A stretch of DNA of 64,000 nucleotides from Chryseobacterium gallinarum (GTDB lineage Bacteria > Bacteroidota > Bacteroidia > Flavobacteriales > Weeksellaceae): contig NZ_CP009928.1 in the NCBI RefSeq assembly GCF_001021975.1, forward strand, positions 3,414,001 to 3,478,000, written 5' to 3'. The notes under the pieces were generated by a model. It was not told where the DNA came from and searched no databases. It saw only the letters and a list, made by a program, of their open reading frames with translations. How positions within the stretch are numbered: the first letter of the stretch is position 1; each line of letters begins with the position of its first letter. Below are positions 51,618-60,518 of the stretch, piece by piece. The translations under genes were made by a program, and so were the position numbers.

Positions 51618-52426
51618 GAAAACTTTTATTACTTGTAGTTTCCATCAGCTTTACATCCGGCTTATATGCTCAGGATAAAAAGCAGGCCGAAGAATGCTTC
51701 AAAAAAGCAGATTATAAATGTGCTGAAGAGCAATACTCAAAATTGGCAGAGAAAGAGCAGATTCAAAAATTCCAGTCTGAATATTATAACAACCTGGGAA
51801 CAGCCCAAAGAAGATTGGGAAAAACCACTCAGGCTTTCAAATCGTATGAATCAGCGTTAAAAACAAATCCGATGTCGGCTCCCGTTTATGCCAATCTCGC
51901 ATCATTACACAGCCAGAAAGGAAATAAAGTAAAAGCACTGGAATATATTGAAAAAGGACTTCAGGTAGACGATAAAAATCCGGATTTATACCTCACTCGT
52001 TCCAAAATCTACGACAGCCAGGGAAAAAAGGAACAGGCCATGCAGGATCTTAACCAGATTCTGACTTTTGCTCCGGATAATATTTTTGCTAAAACCGGAC
52101 TGGCAAATCTGAAGAAAAATAACGGAGACCTCAATGGTGCCTTAAAAGATTATAATACATTGATAGCCGAAAAACCGGAATCACTATTATACAACGGAAG
52201 AGCCGATGTTTATTTTAAAATGAAAAAATATAAAGAAGCGCTCTCAGATGTGAATAAAGCTGTTTCTATTGATCCTAAATTCGCCCAATCCTACGTTACC
52301 AAAGCATTAATATTATTGGATACAGCCAAACCTAAAGAAGCCTGTGAAAATCTGGATAAAGCTGTAAACCTGGGATATGAAAAAGCAATACTGGCAGAAT
52401 ATTATACTAAATGTACAAAGAAATAA
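51614..52426 (+). CDS. secreted TPR-repeat protein
   Basis: 270 aa starting in the ATGA overlap with the PAP2 gene. A signal peptide (MRKLLLLVVSISFTSGLYAQ) is followed by about six tetratricopeptide repeats, with recurring Ala/Gly/Tyr positions (YYNNLGTAQRRLGKTTQAFK; AQSYVTKALILLDTAKP). TPR arrays are scaffolds; its partner in the periplasm is unknown. A terminator ends the operon. Confidence 0.85.
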   Translation: MRKLLLLVVSISFTSGLYAQDKKQAEECFKKADYKCAEEQYSKLAEKEQIQKFQSEYYNNLGTAQRRLGKTTQAFKSYESALKTNPMSAPVYANLASLHSQKGNKVKALEYIEKGLQVDDKNPDLYLTRSKIYDSQGKKEQAMQDLNQILTFAPDNIFAKTGLANLKKNNGDLNGALKDYNTLIAEKPESLLYNGRADVYFKMKKYKEALSDVNKAVSIDPKFAQSYVTKALILLDTAKPKEACENLDKAVNLGYEKAILAEYYTKCTKK

Positions 52427-52451
52427 AATTTTAATTTCTCTGAATCCATAT

Positions 52452-52476
52452 AAATGGCCTAACAAGGCCATTTTTT
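52452..52476 (+). terminator. terminator of the tatA operon
   Basis: AAATGGCC-taacaa-GGCCATTT is followed by more T residues, just before the convergent rlmH stop. Confidence 0.8.
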
Positions 52477-52481
52477 AGTGT

Positions 52482-52955
52482 TTAATCATTATGGTAAGGT
52501 TTTCCCTGAAGGATCTGATCGGCTCTGTACAATTGCTCTACAATGAATAACCGGATCATCTGATGGGTGAAAGTCATTTTAGATAATGACATTTTTTCGT
52601 TGGCCCTGTTATACATCTCTTCTGAAAAACCATAGGCTCCACCAATCAGAATATGTACTTTTTTCACAGAAGAACTCATCCAGGTATCTATTTTTTGAGA
52701 AAACTCCCGGCTGGTCAGTTGCTTTCCTTTTTCATCAAGCATTACAACAAGATCATTTTTGTCAATATGATGTAAAAACAATTTTGCTTCCTCTTTTTTA
52801 AGAAGATCGGGAGACAGGTTTTTAGCATTTTTAACATCAGGAATTTCTGTAATTTCAAAATTCCAGTGTTTGGGTAAACGGTTAAGGTAATAATGGATTA
52901 AAGACGTGATTTCCTTATCGTCTGTTTTGCCGATACAAAGTAAACTGATTCGCAT
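52482..52955 (-). CDS. rlmH: 23S rRNA pseudouridine-1915 N3-methyltransferase
   Basis: A SPOUT methyltransferase of 157 aa, the exact size of RlmH, from ATG 52955 (MRISLLCIGKTDD); a start seven codons earlier is less likely. The SAM-binding knot is seen at the C-terminus (HILIGGAYGFSEEMY and MTFTHQMIRLFIVEQLYRA), ending in the family tail KPYHND. It methylates the pseudouridine in helix 69 of 23S rRNA. It is a single housekeeping gene. Confidence 0.95.
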   Translation of the reverse strand: MRISLLCIGKTDDKEITSLIHYYLNRLPKHWNFEITEIPDVKNAKNLSPDLLKKEEAKLFLHHIDKNDLVVMLDEKGKQLTSREFSQKIDTWMSSSVKKVHILIGGAYGFSEEMYNRANEKMSLSKMTFTHQMIRLFIVEQLYRADQILQGKPYHND

Positions 52956-53288
52956 TGATAAAAGTTTCAGAGGCAAAGATAGGGCTTTTTAAGCTGACGG
53001 TAAAGTTGGAAAAGGGAAATGCTTGCATTGTTTAATGTCATCTTATACCAACTGATATTAAATAAATCTGTAATTTTTAAAGAATATTTTCTTTTTCATA
53101 TATGATATGGTCATTAGCATGCAAAGTAATAAGCAGATCTTACATAATTAATGAAGATTGACCAATCTTACCCGGTTATAAGGATATAGAAAATGATTAT
53201 ATTTGTAGGGAAAGACCTGCAATGTAGCTGAAAAGAAAATGGCTTTCAGAGAATCAGTCTTTCGTTAATTGTGAAATTATTACAATAG
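52956..53288. other. intergenic region with a candidate promoter
   Basis: These 333 bp between the divergent rlmH and YihY-type genes contain no protein-like frame. A TATATTTG box at 53198-53205 lies about 80 bp before the YihY-type start, and a TTATACCAACT word occurs near 53042. The rest is AT-rich with no structure that I would name. Confidence 0.4.
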
Positions 53289-54302
53289 ATGAATATTAAA
53301 GTTCCCAGATTTATACTGAAAATTCAAGAGTTTTTTGATCATATCCATATTCCTGTTTTGGGAATATCACTTTGGCAGATGTTTCAGATTTATATCTCCG
53401 GAATTTTTAAGAATAAAATCGGCAGAAAGGCAGCTGCCATTTCCTGGAGCTTTACCATGAGTTTATTTCCTTTTATCCTGTTCCTGCTTTCCGTTTTGCC
53501 TTATTTGCCGCTTTATGATAAGCTTGAGTTTTATATTTTTAATGTTTTGATGCATAATGTTTTTCCATCCAATATGGAAAATGATGTGAGAGGCTATATA
53601 GAAAACAATATTATTCCCAATATGAAAGGGATTAGTAACCTGACCATTATACTGGCTTTGATTTTCGCTACAAACGGTACATTTTCTCTGATTAATGGAT
53701 TTAATGAAAATTCGGATGAGAAGCTCAGTGATGTTAAAGAATTTATCCTTTCTTTTTTCATTACAATAGGCTTTATAACCATTGTGTTTTTAGCACTTTT
53801 CGGGGTGTATTATGCAGAGGTTGTCATCAAGCCCTTCACCCCGTCTTATGAAATTTCATGGCTTGTAGATAATCTTTCCAGTATTATCGGATTTGTTTCT
53901 TTTCCACTGTTTTACTTTATACTGCTGACTTTATTTTACTGGTTGGGAACAGTAAAAATTGCCAGGTTCAGACAGGCTGTTCCAGGCGCGATTCTTACAA
54001 CAATACTGTTTGTAGTGACCACATACTTCTTTGCGATTTATGTAAAAAATATTGCCCGGTACAACGTTCTGTATGGTTCTATCGGAACAATGATCCTGCT
54101 TATGGTTTGGGTGAATGTGAACGTATACCTGCTCTTATTCGGTAATGAATTAAATATGGCCATCAGAAAGCTGAGGATCGAAAAATTATTATCTGACGAA
54201 ATCAAAAAAGAAGCAGCTCACTATCATACCCCCATCACAGAGCCCGACTTTGAAAGTGGTGAAGAGCACAGAAGAATGCAGGAAAACCGAAAGAAGGATT
54301 AG
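53289..54302 (+). CDS. YihY/BrkB-family inner membrane protein
   Basis: 337 aa with six membrane segments and the family's conserved start (GRKAAAISWSFTMSLFPFILFLLSVLP shortened here to the core AISWSFTMSLFPFI) and end (GSIGTMILLMVWVNVNVYLLLFGNE). The family was once labelled ribonuclease BN, which is not its function; its role in envelope or transport processes is unknown. The stop codon overlaps the convergent nhaA stop as TTAG. Confidence 0.88.
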   Translation: MNIKVPRFILKIQEFFDHIHIPVLGISLWQMFQIYISGIFKNKIGRKAAAISWSFTMSLFPFILFLLSVLPYLPLYDKLEFYIFNVLMHNVFPSNMENDVRGYIENNIIPNMKGISNLTIILALIFATNGTFSLINGFNENSDEKLSDVKEFILSFFITIGFITIVFLALFGVYYAEVVIKPFTPSYEISWLVDNLSSIIGFVSFPLFYFILLTLFYWLGTVKIARFRQAVPGAILTTILFVVTTYFFAIYVKNIARYNVLYGSIGTMILLMVWVNVNVYLLLFGNELNMAIRKLRIEKLLSDEIKKEAAHYHTPITEPDFESGEEHRRMQENRKKD

Positions 54303-55477
54303 TCTTCCTCCGGTTCCATGTTTCCTTTCGAGCTTATGCTTAAAATGATAAATCCTAAAATGGCAGCTATAAAAGATGCGATTAAAATAGCAAACTTCGC
54401 TTCATCCTGGATCAGAATTTCATCTTTAAAAGAGAGCAGGGCAATAAAAATAGACATGGTGAATCCGATTCCGGCCAAAAGCCCTACACCAATCATTTGA
54501 AGCCAATTGCTGTTTTGTGGTAAAGAACTAAGCTTTAATTTAATTGCGATTAAAGAGAATGCATTGATTCCGATCAGTTTTCCCAATATCAGACCACAAA
54601 TAATTCCCAATCCCAATGTACTGGTAATGCCGGAAACCATATCACTTGAAAAAGTAATATTGGTATTGGTAAGGGCAAATACAGGCATGATCATAAAGCT
54701 TACCGGAATATGAAGCTGATGTTCCAGTTTTTCCAGAGGGGAAATTTCTACATTCGATGCATTGGTCGGAATGGAGAAAGCAAGCAATACACCTGCTATT
54801 GTTGCATGAATTCCGGAGTGATGAAGGAAATACCATAAAAATAAGCCCGGAATGATATAAAATATAGTTTTGGTTACTTTTAAAAAGTTTAAAATAAACA
54901 ACAGGGCAGTTACCCCAAAAGACAGCAGCAGATAGGTCCAGTGAATCTGTTCCGTATAGAAAATAGCAATAACAAGAATGGCTCCTAAATCGTCTACAAT
55001 AGCTAAAGCAGCCAGAAATATTTTGATCGAATTAGGGATTTTTTTACCCAGCATAGAGATAATGGCCAATGAGAAAGCGATATCCGTTGCCATAGGAATT
55101 CCCCAGCCATTGCTGTATTCCGTCCCGGAGTTGAAAATACTGAAAATAACAGCAGGAACAAGCATGCCTCCTACAGCAGCGAAAATGGGTAGGGAAGCAT
55201 TCTTAAAAGAAGACAATTCACCTTCTACCAGTTCTCTTTTGATTTCAAGACCTACCAGAAGAAAGAATACAGCCATCAGCCCATCGTTGATCCAGATGCT
55301 GACAGGATATTCCAGCCCAAACAGATGGGTTCCTACCTCCTGATCTAAAAAGTGCTGAAAATTCTCAGCTAAAGAGGAATTGGCAATGAGTAATGAAATA
55401 AGCACACAGAAAATAAGGATAATTCCTGAAGCCTGACTGTTGTTGAAAAATTTTTTAAAATAAAGAGATAAATTCAT
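54299..55477 (-). CDS. nhaA: Na+/H+ antiporter NhaA
   Basis: 392 aa with about 12 membrane helices, exporting sodium in exchange for protons. Helix 5 carries the paired ion-binding Asp in AIVDDLGAILVI. The N-terminus also has the family segment VSIWINDGLMAVFFLLVGLE (helix 2). It begins 2 bp after the relA stop in the same direction, so both are probably transcribed together. Its 3' end overlaps the convergent YihY-type gene by 4 bp. Confidence 0.94.
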   Translation of the reverse strand: MNLSLYFKKFFNNSQASGIILIFCVLISLLIANSSLAENFQHFLDQEVGTHLFGLEYPVSIWINDGLMAVFFLLVGLEIKRELVEGELSSFKNASLPIFAAVGGMLVPAVIFSIFNSGTEYSNGWGIPMATDIAFSLAIISMLGKKIPNSIKIFLAALAIVDDLGAILVIAIFYTEQIHWTYLLLSFGVTALLFILNFLKVTKTIFYIIPGLFLWYFLHHSGIHATIAGVLLAFSIPTNASNVEISPLEKLEHQLHIPVSFMIMPVFALTNTNITFSSDMVSGITSTLGLGIICGLILGKLIGINAFSLIAIKLKLSSLPQNSNWLQMIGVGLLAGIGFTMSIFIALLSFKDEILIQDEAKFAILIASFIAAILGFIILSISSKGNMEPEED

Positions 55478-55479
55478 GT

Positions 55480-57690
55480 TTAAGATTGTAATCGTCTCAC
55501 TCTCGAAACGCCATTAATGCTTTTAAGTTTTTTGAAGGTTTCTTCCAGCTGACCTTTGTTTTTTACTTCCAGATTGATGTTTCCGGTGAAAACGCCATTG
55601 TTGGATTCAATGGACATGCTTTTCATATCCATTCCCATGCTTCCACTGATCACAGTGGTAATATCATTGATCATTCCCATCCTGTCAAGCCCTTCAATTT
55701 CAATTTTTACTCTGTTTTTGAAGCTTTCGGCGTTTACCCATTTGGCAGGAATGACACGGTAATCATATTGTGCCCTGAGGTTAATGGCATTCGGACAATT
55801 GTCACTGTGCACCTTAATACCATCAGAAATGGTGATAAATCCGAAGATTTTATCGCCGGGAATTACAGTACAGCATTTTGCATAGCTGTAGTTCAGTTTT
55901 TCTTCGTCCTTTCCAAAGACGATCATATCCAGATTCTGCTCTTTCGGTTCTTCAAAGTGCAGATTTTTTGATGGAGATTTTCTGAACCGGGAAAGTAAAT
56001 TATTAAATACGTTTTTACTTTCTATATATTTTCTCAGGCTGCTGGCATCCAGTTCATTACTCTGGAATTTAAGAAACAGCTCCTGGGAAGATTTCAGATT
56101 AAAAAATTTCTGAAGCTTATTGACTTCATCATCATTGAAATTGATCTTGGCATGGCGTAATTTTCTCTGAAGGATTTCTTTTCCTTCTTCCACCAATTGG
56201 TTTTTCTGAGAATTCAGATAACTTTTAATCTTTGACTTGGCCTTAGAAGTAACAACAAATTCCAGCCAGTCGGATTTGGGTTTCTGGTTTTGGGAGGAAA
56301 GAATATCCACCTGATCCCCGTTTTGAAGAACATAGGAGATAGGAACCAGTTTTCCATTGATCTTGGCACCTAAACATTTCATCCCCAGGTCAGAATGGAC
56401 GGCAAATGCAAAATCCAAAGCTGTAGCATTGGTAGGAAGAATTTTAATTTCTCCTTTAGGGGTAAAAACAAATACTTCCTTAGAATAAAGATTAAGCTTA
56501 ATATTGTCCAATAGTTCGGAAGTGGAAAGATTTTGCTGCTGCTCAAGAACCTCACGGATTTCTGTTACCCATTTTTCAAAATTCCGGTCATCAGAGCTTT
56601 GTTTGTAACCCTCTTTGTATTTATAGTGAGCAGCCACCCCTTTTTCGGCAATTTCGTCCATTCGTTCAGAACGGATCTGTACCTCAATCCATTTTTTATC
56701 GGGTCCTAATACCGTCAGATGCAAACTCTCATATCCTGTGGAACGCGGCTGAGTGATCCAGTCACGCATTCTTGAAGGGTTGCTGTGGTATACATCAGTA
56801 ACAATGGAATATATTTTCCAGGCCAGGAATTTTTCATTTTTAGCATCAGATTTATAAATAATTCTGATCGCATAGTTGTCAAAAACCTCTTCAAAAGAAA
56901 CGCCCTGTTTCAGCATTTTTCTGTAAATGGAAGAAATAGCTTTTGCACGGCCCTTGATTTTAAAATTTAATCCTTCTTCCCGAAGCCTTTCCGATACTTC
57001 TTTGGTAAATTCCTGGATATATCGTTCCCTGCTTTCTTTGGCCAGTTCCAGTTTTTCGGTGATCTCATGATATACTTCAGGGTTGTTATACTTTAATGAA
57101 AGATCTTCCAGCTCAGATTTAATATTATATAATCCGAGGCGGTGTGCCATAGGAGCATAGATATAGACCGTTTCTGAAGCAATTTTTTTCTGCTTGTCCG
57201 GTGCCATGCTCTCCAGGGTTCTCATATTGTGAAGGCGGTCTGCTATTTTAATCAGAATCACCCTGAAATCTTCAGACAGCGTCAATAGTAATTTTCTGTA
57301 GTTTTCAGATTGTACAGAAATATTCTGATGATTCATGATGGAGATTTTGGTCAGCCCATTCACGATATTGGCAATCTTTTCTCCAAAGATTTTTTTGAGA
57401 TCCTCATAAGTGTAATCCGAATCTTCAATCACATCATGCAGCAGTGCACAGGCTATGGAAGTAGCTCCCAAACCGATTTCTGTGGCTACAATTTTTGCAA
57501 CCGCAATAGGATGGTAAATGTATGGCTCTCCGGTTTTCCTCCTTTGATCCTTGTGGGCATCCAATGCAATATCGAATGCCTTTCGGATGAGTTTGTTATT
57601 TTCCTCATCCAAAGTCCTGTATGTATTTGAAATCAGATCCTTATATCTGGCAAGGATCTCCTTATTCTCTTGTTCTAAGTCGTAACTCAT
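55480..57690 (-). CDS. bifunctional (p)ppGpp synthetase/hydrolase (RelA/SpoT)
   Basis: 736 aa with the full Rel layout. The HD hydrolase domain (about 40-190) keeps HDVIED (85-90), so hydrolysis should be active. The synthetase domain (about 235-360) keeps NYAIRIIY, RSTGYESLHLTV and the catalytic Glu in IEVQIRSERM. TGS is near 395-460 (VFVFTPKGEI). An ACT domain ends the protein (IEGLDRMGMINDITTVIS). It controls the stringent response; as the only Rel seen here, it could be the main enzyme of the cell. It precedes nhaA by 2 bp. Confidence 0.95.
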   Translation of the reverse strand: MSYDLEQENKEILARYKDLISNTYRTLDEENNKLIRKAFDIALDAHKDQRRKTGEPYIYHPIAVAKIVATEIGLGATSIACALLHDVIEDSDYTYEDLKKIFGEKIANIVNGLTKISIMNHQNISVQSENYRKLLLTLSEDFRVILIKIADRLHNMRTLESMAPDKQKKIASETVYIYAPMAHRLGLYNIKSELEDLSLKYNNPEVYHEITEKLELAKESRERYIQEFTKEVSERLREEGLNFKIKGRAKAISSIYRKMLKQGVSFEEVFDNYAIRIIYKSDAKNEKFLAWKIYSIVTDVYHSNPSRMRDWITQPRSTGYESLHLTVLGPDKKWIEVQIRSERMDEIAEKGVAAHYKYKEGYKQSSDDRNFEKWVTEIREVLEQQQNLSTSELLDNIKLNLYSKEVFVFTPKGEIKILPTNATALDFAFAVHSDLGMKCLGAKINGKLVPISYVLQNGDQVDILSSQNQKPKSDWLEFVVTSKAKSKIKSYLNSQKNQLVEEGKEILQRKLRHAKINFNDDEVNKLQKFFNLKSSQELFLKFQSNELDASSLRKYIESKNVFNNLLSRFRKSPSKNLHFEEPKEQNLDMIVFGKDEEKLNYSYAKCCTVIPGDKIFGFITISDGIKVHSDNCPNAINLRAQYDYRVIPAKWVNAESFKNRVKIEIEGLDRMGMINDITTVISGSMGMDMKSMSIESNNGVFTGNINLEVKNKGQLEETFKKLKSINGVSRVRRLQS

Positions 57691-57799
57691 TTGTGCAGAT
57701 GCCTATATTTGAACGAAAATACGAAATTTTTTACTCTTTTCAAACACAAAAAATCCGCAGAATATCTCTACGGACTTTCGGTTATTAGATTCTATACCT

Positions 57800-58165
57800 T
57801 TAAAATTTCACTTCAGAATTCATTCCGTCACTGGACGTTTTAATTTTAATGTCAGGACTGTTGTGAATTTCTGCTCTGTTTCTTGCATCAATATATTTTT
57901 TAATAGTGTCGTAATTCGCCTGGTCAATGCTCATATTTTCAAATAAATAGGTTTTGAGAACCCCATTCTGAGTGAAAGCGTTCCGGGCAGTTTCTACCTG
58001 GTTGCTATCCTTTACAGAAACACTTGCAAGGTATTGATTACTGTGGTTTCCACTATTAATATATATAATGTAATCTGAATTTTGGAATCCTGAATTTTCA
58101 AGATCATCTTCTAGCTTTTTGTAATCGCTGTGATGCTCAAATAGCCCAGCTAATATATTTGACAT
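57800..58165 (-). CDS. small stress-protein-like protein, unknown function
   Basis: 121 aa. Residues 1-80 have a ferredoxin-like alternation (YKKLEDDLENSGFQNSDYII; SVSVKDSNQVETARNAF) like the general-stress 17M / YflT domain. The C-terminus is a polar tail. A TAAATTTG -7 box (read leftward, 58216-58223) lies about 50 bp upstream. No gene partner is near; a stress role is inferred only from fold resemblance. Confidence 0.6.
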   Translation of the reverse strand: MSNILAGLFEHHSDYKKLEDDLENSGFQNSDYIIYINSGNHSNQYLASVSVKDSNQVETARNAFTQNGVLKTYLFENMSIDQANYDTIKKYIDARNRAEIHNSPDIKIKTSSDGMNSEVKF

Positions 58166-58422
58166 AATTGTGGGTTTAAAGTTGTTATTAAAGTTAATAA
58201 TAATTCCTTAATGTTTCAAATTTATTTTAATAAAATTCACTTATTAATGTTTTATCTATAATATAATGAATTATTATTTGTGAATGTCTATTGAACAGGT
58301 GTTTAATTGTAAAGACCATGCAATGTGATTCATGAATCAAATAATGATAGAAAGTGGTACAAGTTGAAAGAAGCAAAAAAAAGAACAAAGTTGATACTTG
58401 TTTAGGATAATCAAAACTTCAT
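58166..58422. other. AT-rich intergenic region
   Basis: No gene was found in this stretch between the small stress-like gene and acs. It contains the TAAATTTG box at 58216-58223 (leftward) for the gene at 57800. The rest shows no repeat or hairpin of note until the acs terminator at 58423. Confidence 0.4.
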
Positions 58423-58455
58423 AGAAAAGGCCGCTTCTTATACAGAAACGGCCTT
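58423..58455 (-). terminator. terminator of the acs transcript
   Basis: AAGGCCG / CGGCCTT with a 15-nt loop is followed, read leftward, by a short T run. Confidence 0.6.
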
Positions 58456-58475
58456 GGAATACATTGGATTTCAAA

Positions 58476-60383
58476 CTAAATTCTTTCGTTTTTGATCTCC
58501 TCTACGATCTCAGGATTCAATAGTGTGCTGATATCCCCGAAATTACTGAAGTCTCCTTCTGCAATTTTTCTCAGAATCCTACGCATGATTTTCCCGGACC
58601 GTGTCTTGGGAAGCCCTGAAACAAACTGAATCTTATCCAGTTTGGCGATCGGGCCAATCTGGTCGGAGATTAATTGGTTAATTTCTTTTTTAAGGTTTTC
58701 CTTATCGCGGCTCTCTCCGGTTTCTTTAAGAGTTACGTAGCCATACAGGGCATTTCCTTTGATATCATGCGGATAACCTACAATAGCGGATTCTGCTACG
58801 GCAGGATGCTGATTGATACTGTCTTCGATAGGGGCGGTACCCAGGTTGTGCCCGGAAACAATGATTACATCATCTACGCGGCCTGTAATTCTGTAATAAC
58901 CTACTTCATCCCGTAACGCCCCGTCACCTGTAAAATATTTTCCTGGGAATGCTGTAAAATAGGTTTCCTTATATCTTTGATGATCTCCCCAGATGGTTCT
59001 TGCAATTCCCGGCCATGGAAAACGGATACAAAGGTTTCCCGTTACCTGGTTCCCGGTGATCTCATTGCGTTTGTCATCCATTAAAACAGGTTGAATTCCC
59101 GGTAACGGAAGGGTAGCATAGGTAGGTTTTGTAGGGGTAACGAAAGGAAGAGGGGAAATCATAATTCCTCCTGTTTCGGTTTGCCACCATGTATCTACAA
59201 TCGGACATTTTTTCTTTCCGACATGGTCGTTGAACCAGTGCCAGGCTTCATCATTGATTGGTTCACCCACAGATCCGATGACCTTTAGGGTGCTCAGGTC
59301 ATGTTTGTCTACCCATTCTGTGCTTTCTTTTGCCAAAGAACGGATGGCAGTAGGGGCGGTATAAAACTGGGTGATCTTATGTTTTTCAATAACTTCCCAG
59401 AAACGGTCCGGTTCCGGATAGGTGGGAACCCCCTCGAAAATCACTGTTGTAGCACCATTCAACAAGGGGCCGTAAAGGATGTAAGAGTGGCCGGTAATCC
59501 ATCCGATATCGGCAGTACACCAGTAAATATCATTTTCTTTATAATTAAAAACATTTTTAAAAGTATAGGCGGTATATACCATGTAACCTGCACAGGTATG
59601 GAGCATTCCTTTAGGTTTACCGGTAGAACCTGAAGTATACAGGATGAAAAGAGGGTCTTCCGAATCCATGATCACAGTTACAAAATCAGGGGAGGCTTTT
59701 TCATAGAGATCAGCCATCCAGTAATCTCTGCCTTCTTTCATTTTGATTTCGTTGTGGGTTCTCTTTACCACCAATACTTTTTCAACAGTTGGGCTTTTTT
59801 CAAGAGCTTCATCAACAATGCTTTTCAGATCCAGTACTTTGTTTCCCCTGTAGCTTCCATCTGACGTGATAACCATTTTGGCTTCACAGTCATTGACTCT
59901 TGAAGAAACGGCAGAAGCGGAAAATCCTGCAAAAATAACAGAATGTACAGCTCCCAGTTTGGCACAGGCCAGCATCGTGATTGCCAGCTCAGGGATCATG
60001 GGAAGATAGATGCAGACCCTGTCTCCTTTTTCGATTCCCATATCACGCAGAACATTAGCCGTTTTATTAACACGGGTATATAGTTCGTTGTAGGAAATAT
60101 GTTGTGCTTCTTCTTTAGGATCATTCGGTTCCCAGATGATGGCTGTTTTGTCTCCTCTTACAGCAAGATGCCTGTCTATACAGTTTTTGGTAATATTAAG
60201 CTTGGCATTTTTAAACCATGTAATCTTAGCTTCGTTCATATCGTACTTAACAACCTTGCTCCACCTTTGGTACCATACAAAGTTCTGATCTGCTATTTTA
60301 TCCCAGAACTTTTTAGGATTTTTGATAGATTTTTTATATTCTTCAAAATAATGTGGTAAATCTTCTATTAGGTAATTTCTCAT
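58476..60383 (-). CDS. acs: acetyl-CoA synthetase
   Basis: Activates acetate: acetate, ATP and CoA give acetyl-CoA via acetyl-AMP. The 635 aa show the phosphate loop YTSGSTGKPKG, the WWQTETGG acyl-binding motif with its Trp, and the C-terminal acylation-regulated Lys region KTRSGKIMRR. It is the last gene of the block with a second acyl-CoA synthetase, a receiver protein and a CbrA-like kinase, matching CrbSR-controlled acs loci of proteobacteria. A 135-bp spacer with a near palindrome separates it from the preceding gene. Confidence 0.96.
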   Translation of the reverse strand: MRNYLIEDLPHYFEEYKKSIKNPKKFWDKIADQNFVWYQRWSKVVKYDMNEAKITWFKNAKLNITKNCIDRHLAVRGDKTAIIWEPNDPKEEAQHISYNELYTRVNKTANVLRDMGIEKGDRVCIYLPMIPELAITMLACAKLGAVHSVIFAGFSASAVSSRVNDCEAKMVITSDGSYRGNKVLDLKSIVDEALEKSPTVEKVLVVKRTHNEIKMKEGRDYWMADLYEKASPDFVTVIMDSEDPLFILYTSGSTGKPKGMLHTCAGYMVYTAYTFKNVFNYKENDIYWCTADIGWITGHSYILYGPLLNGATTVIFEGVPTYPEPDRFWEVIEKHKITQFYTAPTAIRSLAKESTEWVDKHDLSTLKVIGSVGEPINDEAWHWFNDHVGKKKCPIVDTWWQTETGGIMISPLPFVTPTKPTYATLPLPGIQPVLMDDKRNEITGNQVTGNLCIRFPWPGIARTIWGDHQRYKETYFTAFPGKYFTGDGALRDEVGYYRITGRVDDVIIVSGHNLGTAPIEDSINQHPAVAESAIVGYPHDIKGNALYGYVTLKETGESRDKENLKKEINQLISDQIGPIAKLDKIQFVSGLPKTRSGKIMRRILRKIAEGDFSNFGDISTLLNPEIVEEIKNERI

Positions 60384-60443
60384 ATCCCTTTCGTTTTTTT
60401 GAAATTTGAATTTTTATTGATAAATAATATTGTCCGTATGTTT

Positions 60444-60458
60444 ACCCGTTAACAGGGT
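60444..60458. promoter_or_regulatory. near-palindrome ACCCGTTAACAGGGT upstream of acs
   Basis: ACCC-gttaaca-GGGT, centred on GTTAAC, lies in the 135-bp spacer before acs. It could be a regulator binding site or a weak terminator of the upstream gene. No T run follows it on the leftward strand. Confidence 0.3.
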
Positions 60459-60518
60459 GATGATTTTTTGTAACCTGAAAATTTAAACTGATACTTAAAT
60501 ATATGTTTAATTTGCGGT

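Noticed and set aside
57742..57780. Terminator before the 57800 gene
   Set aside because: AAATCCG / CGGA-type pairing is short with a large loop, and the T run is broken; too weak to annotate.
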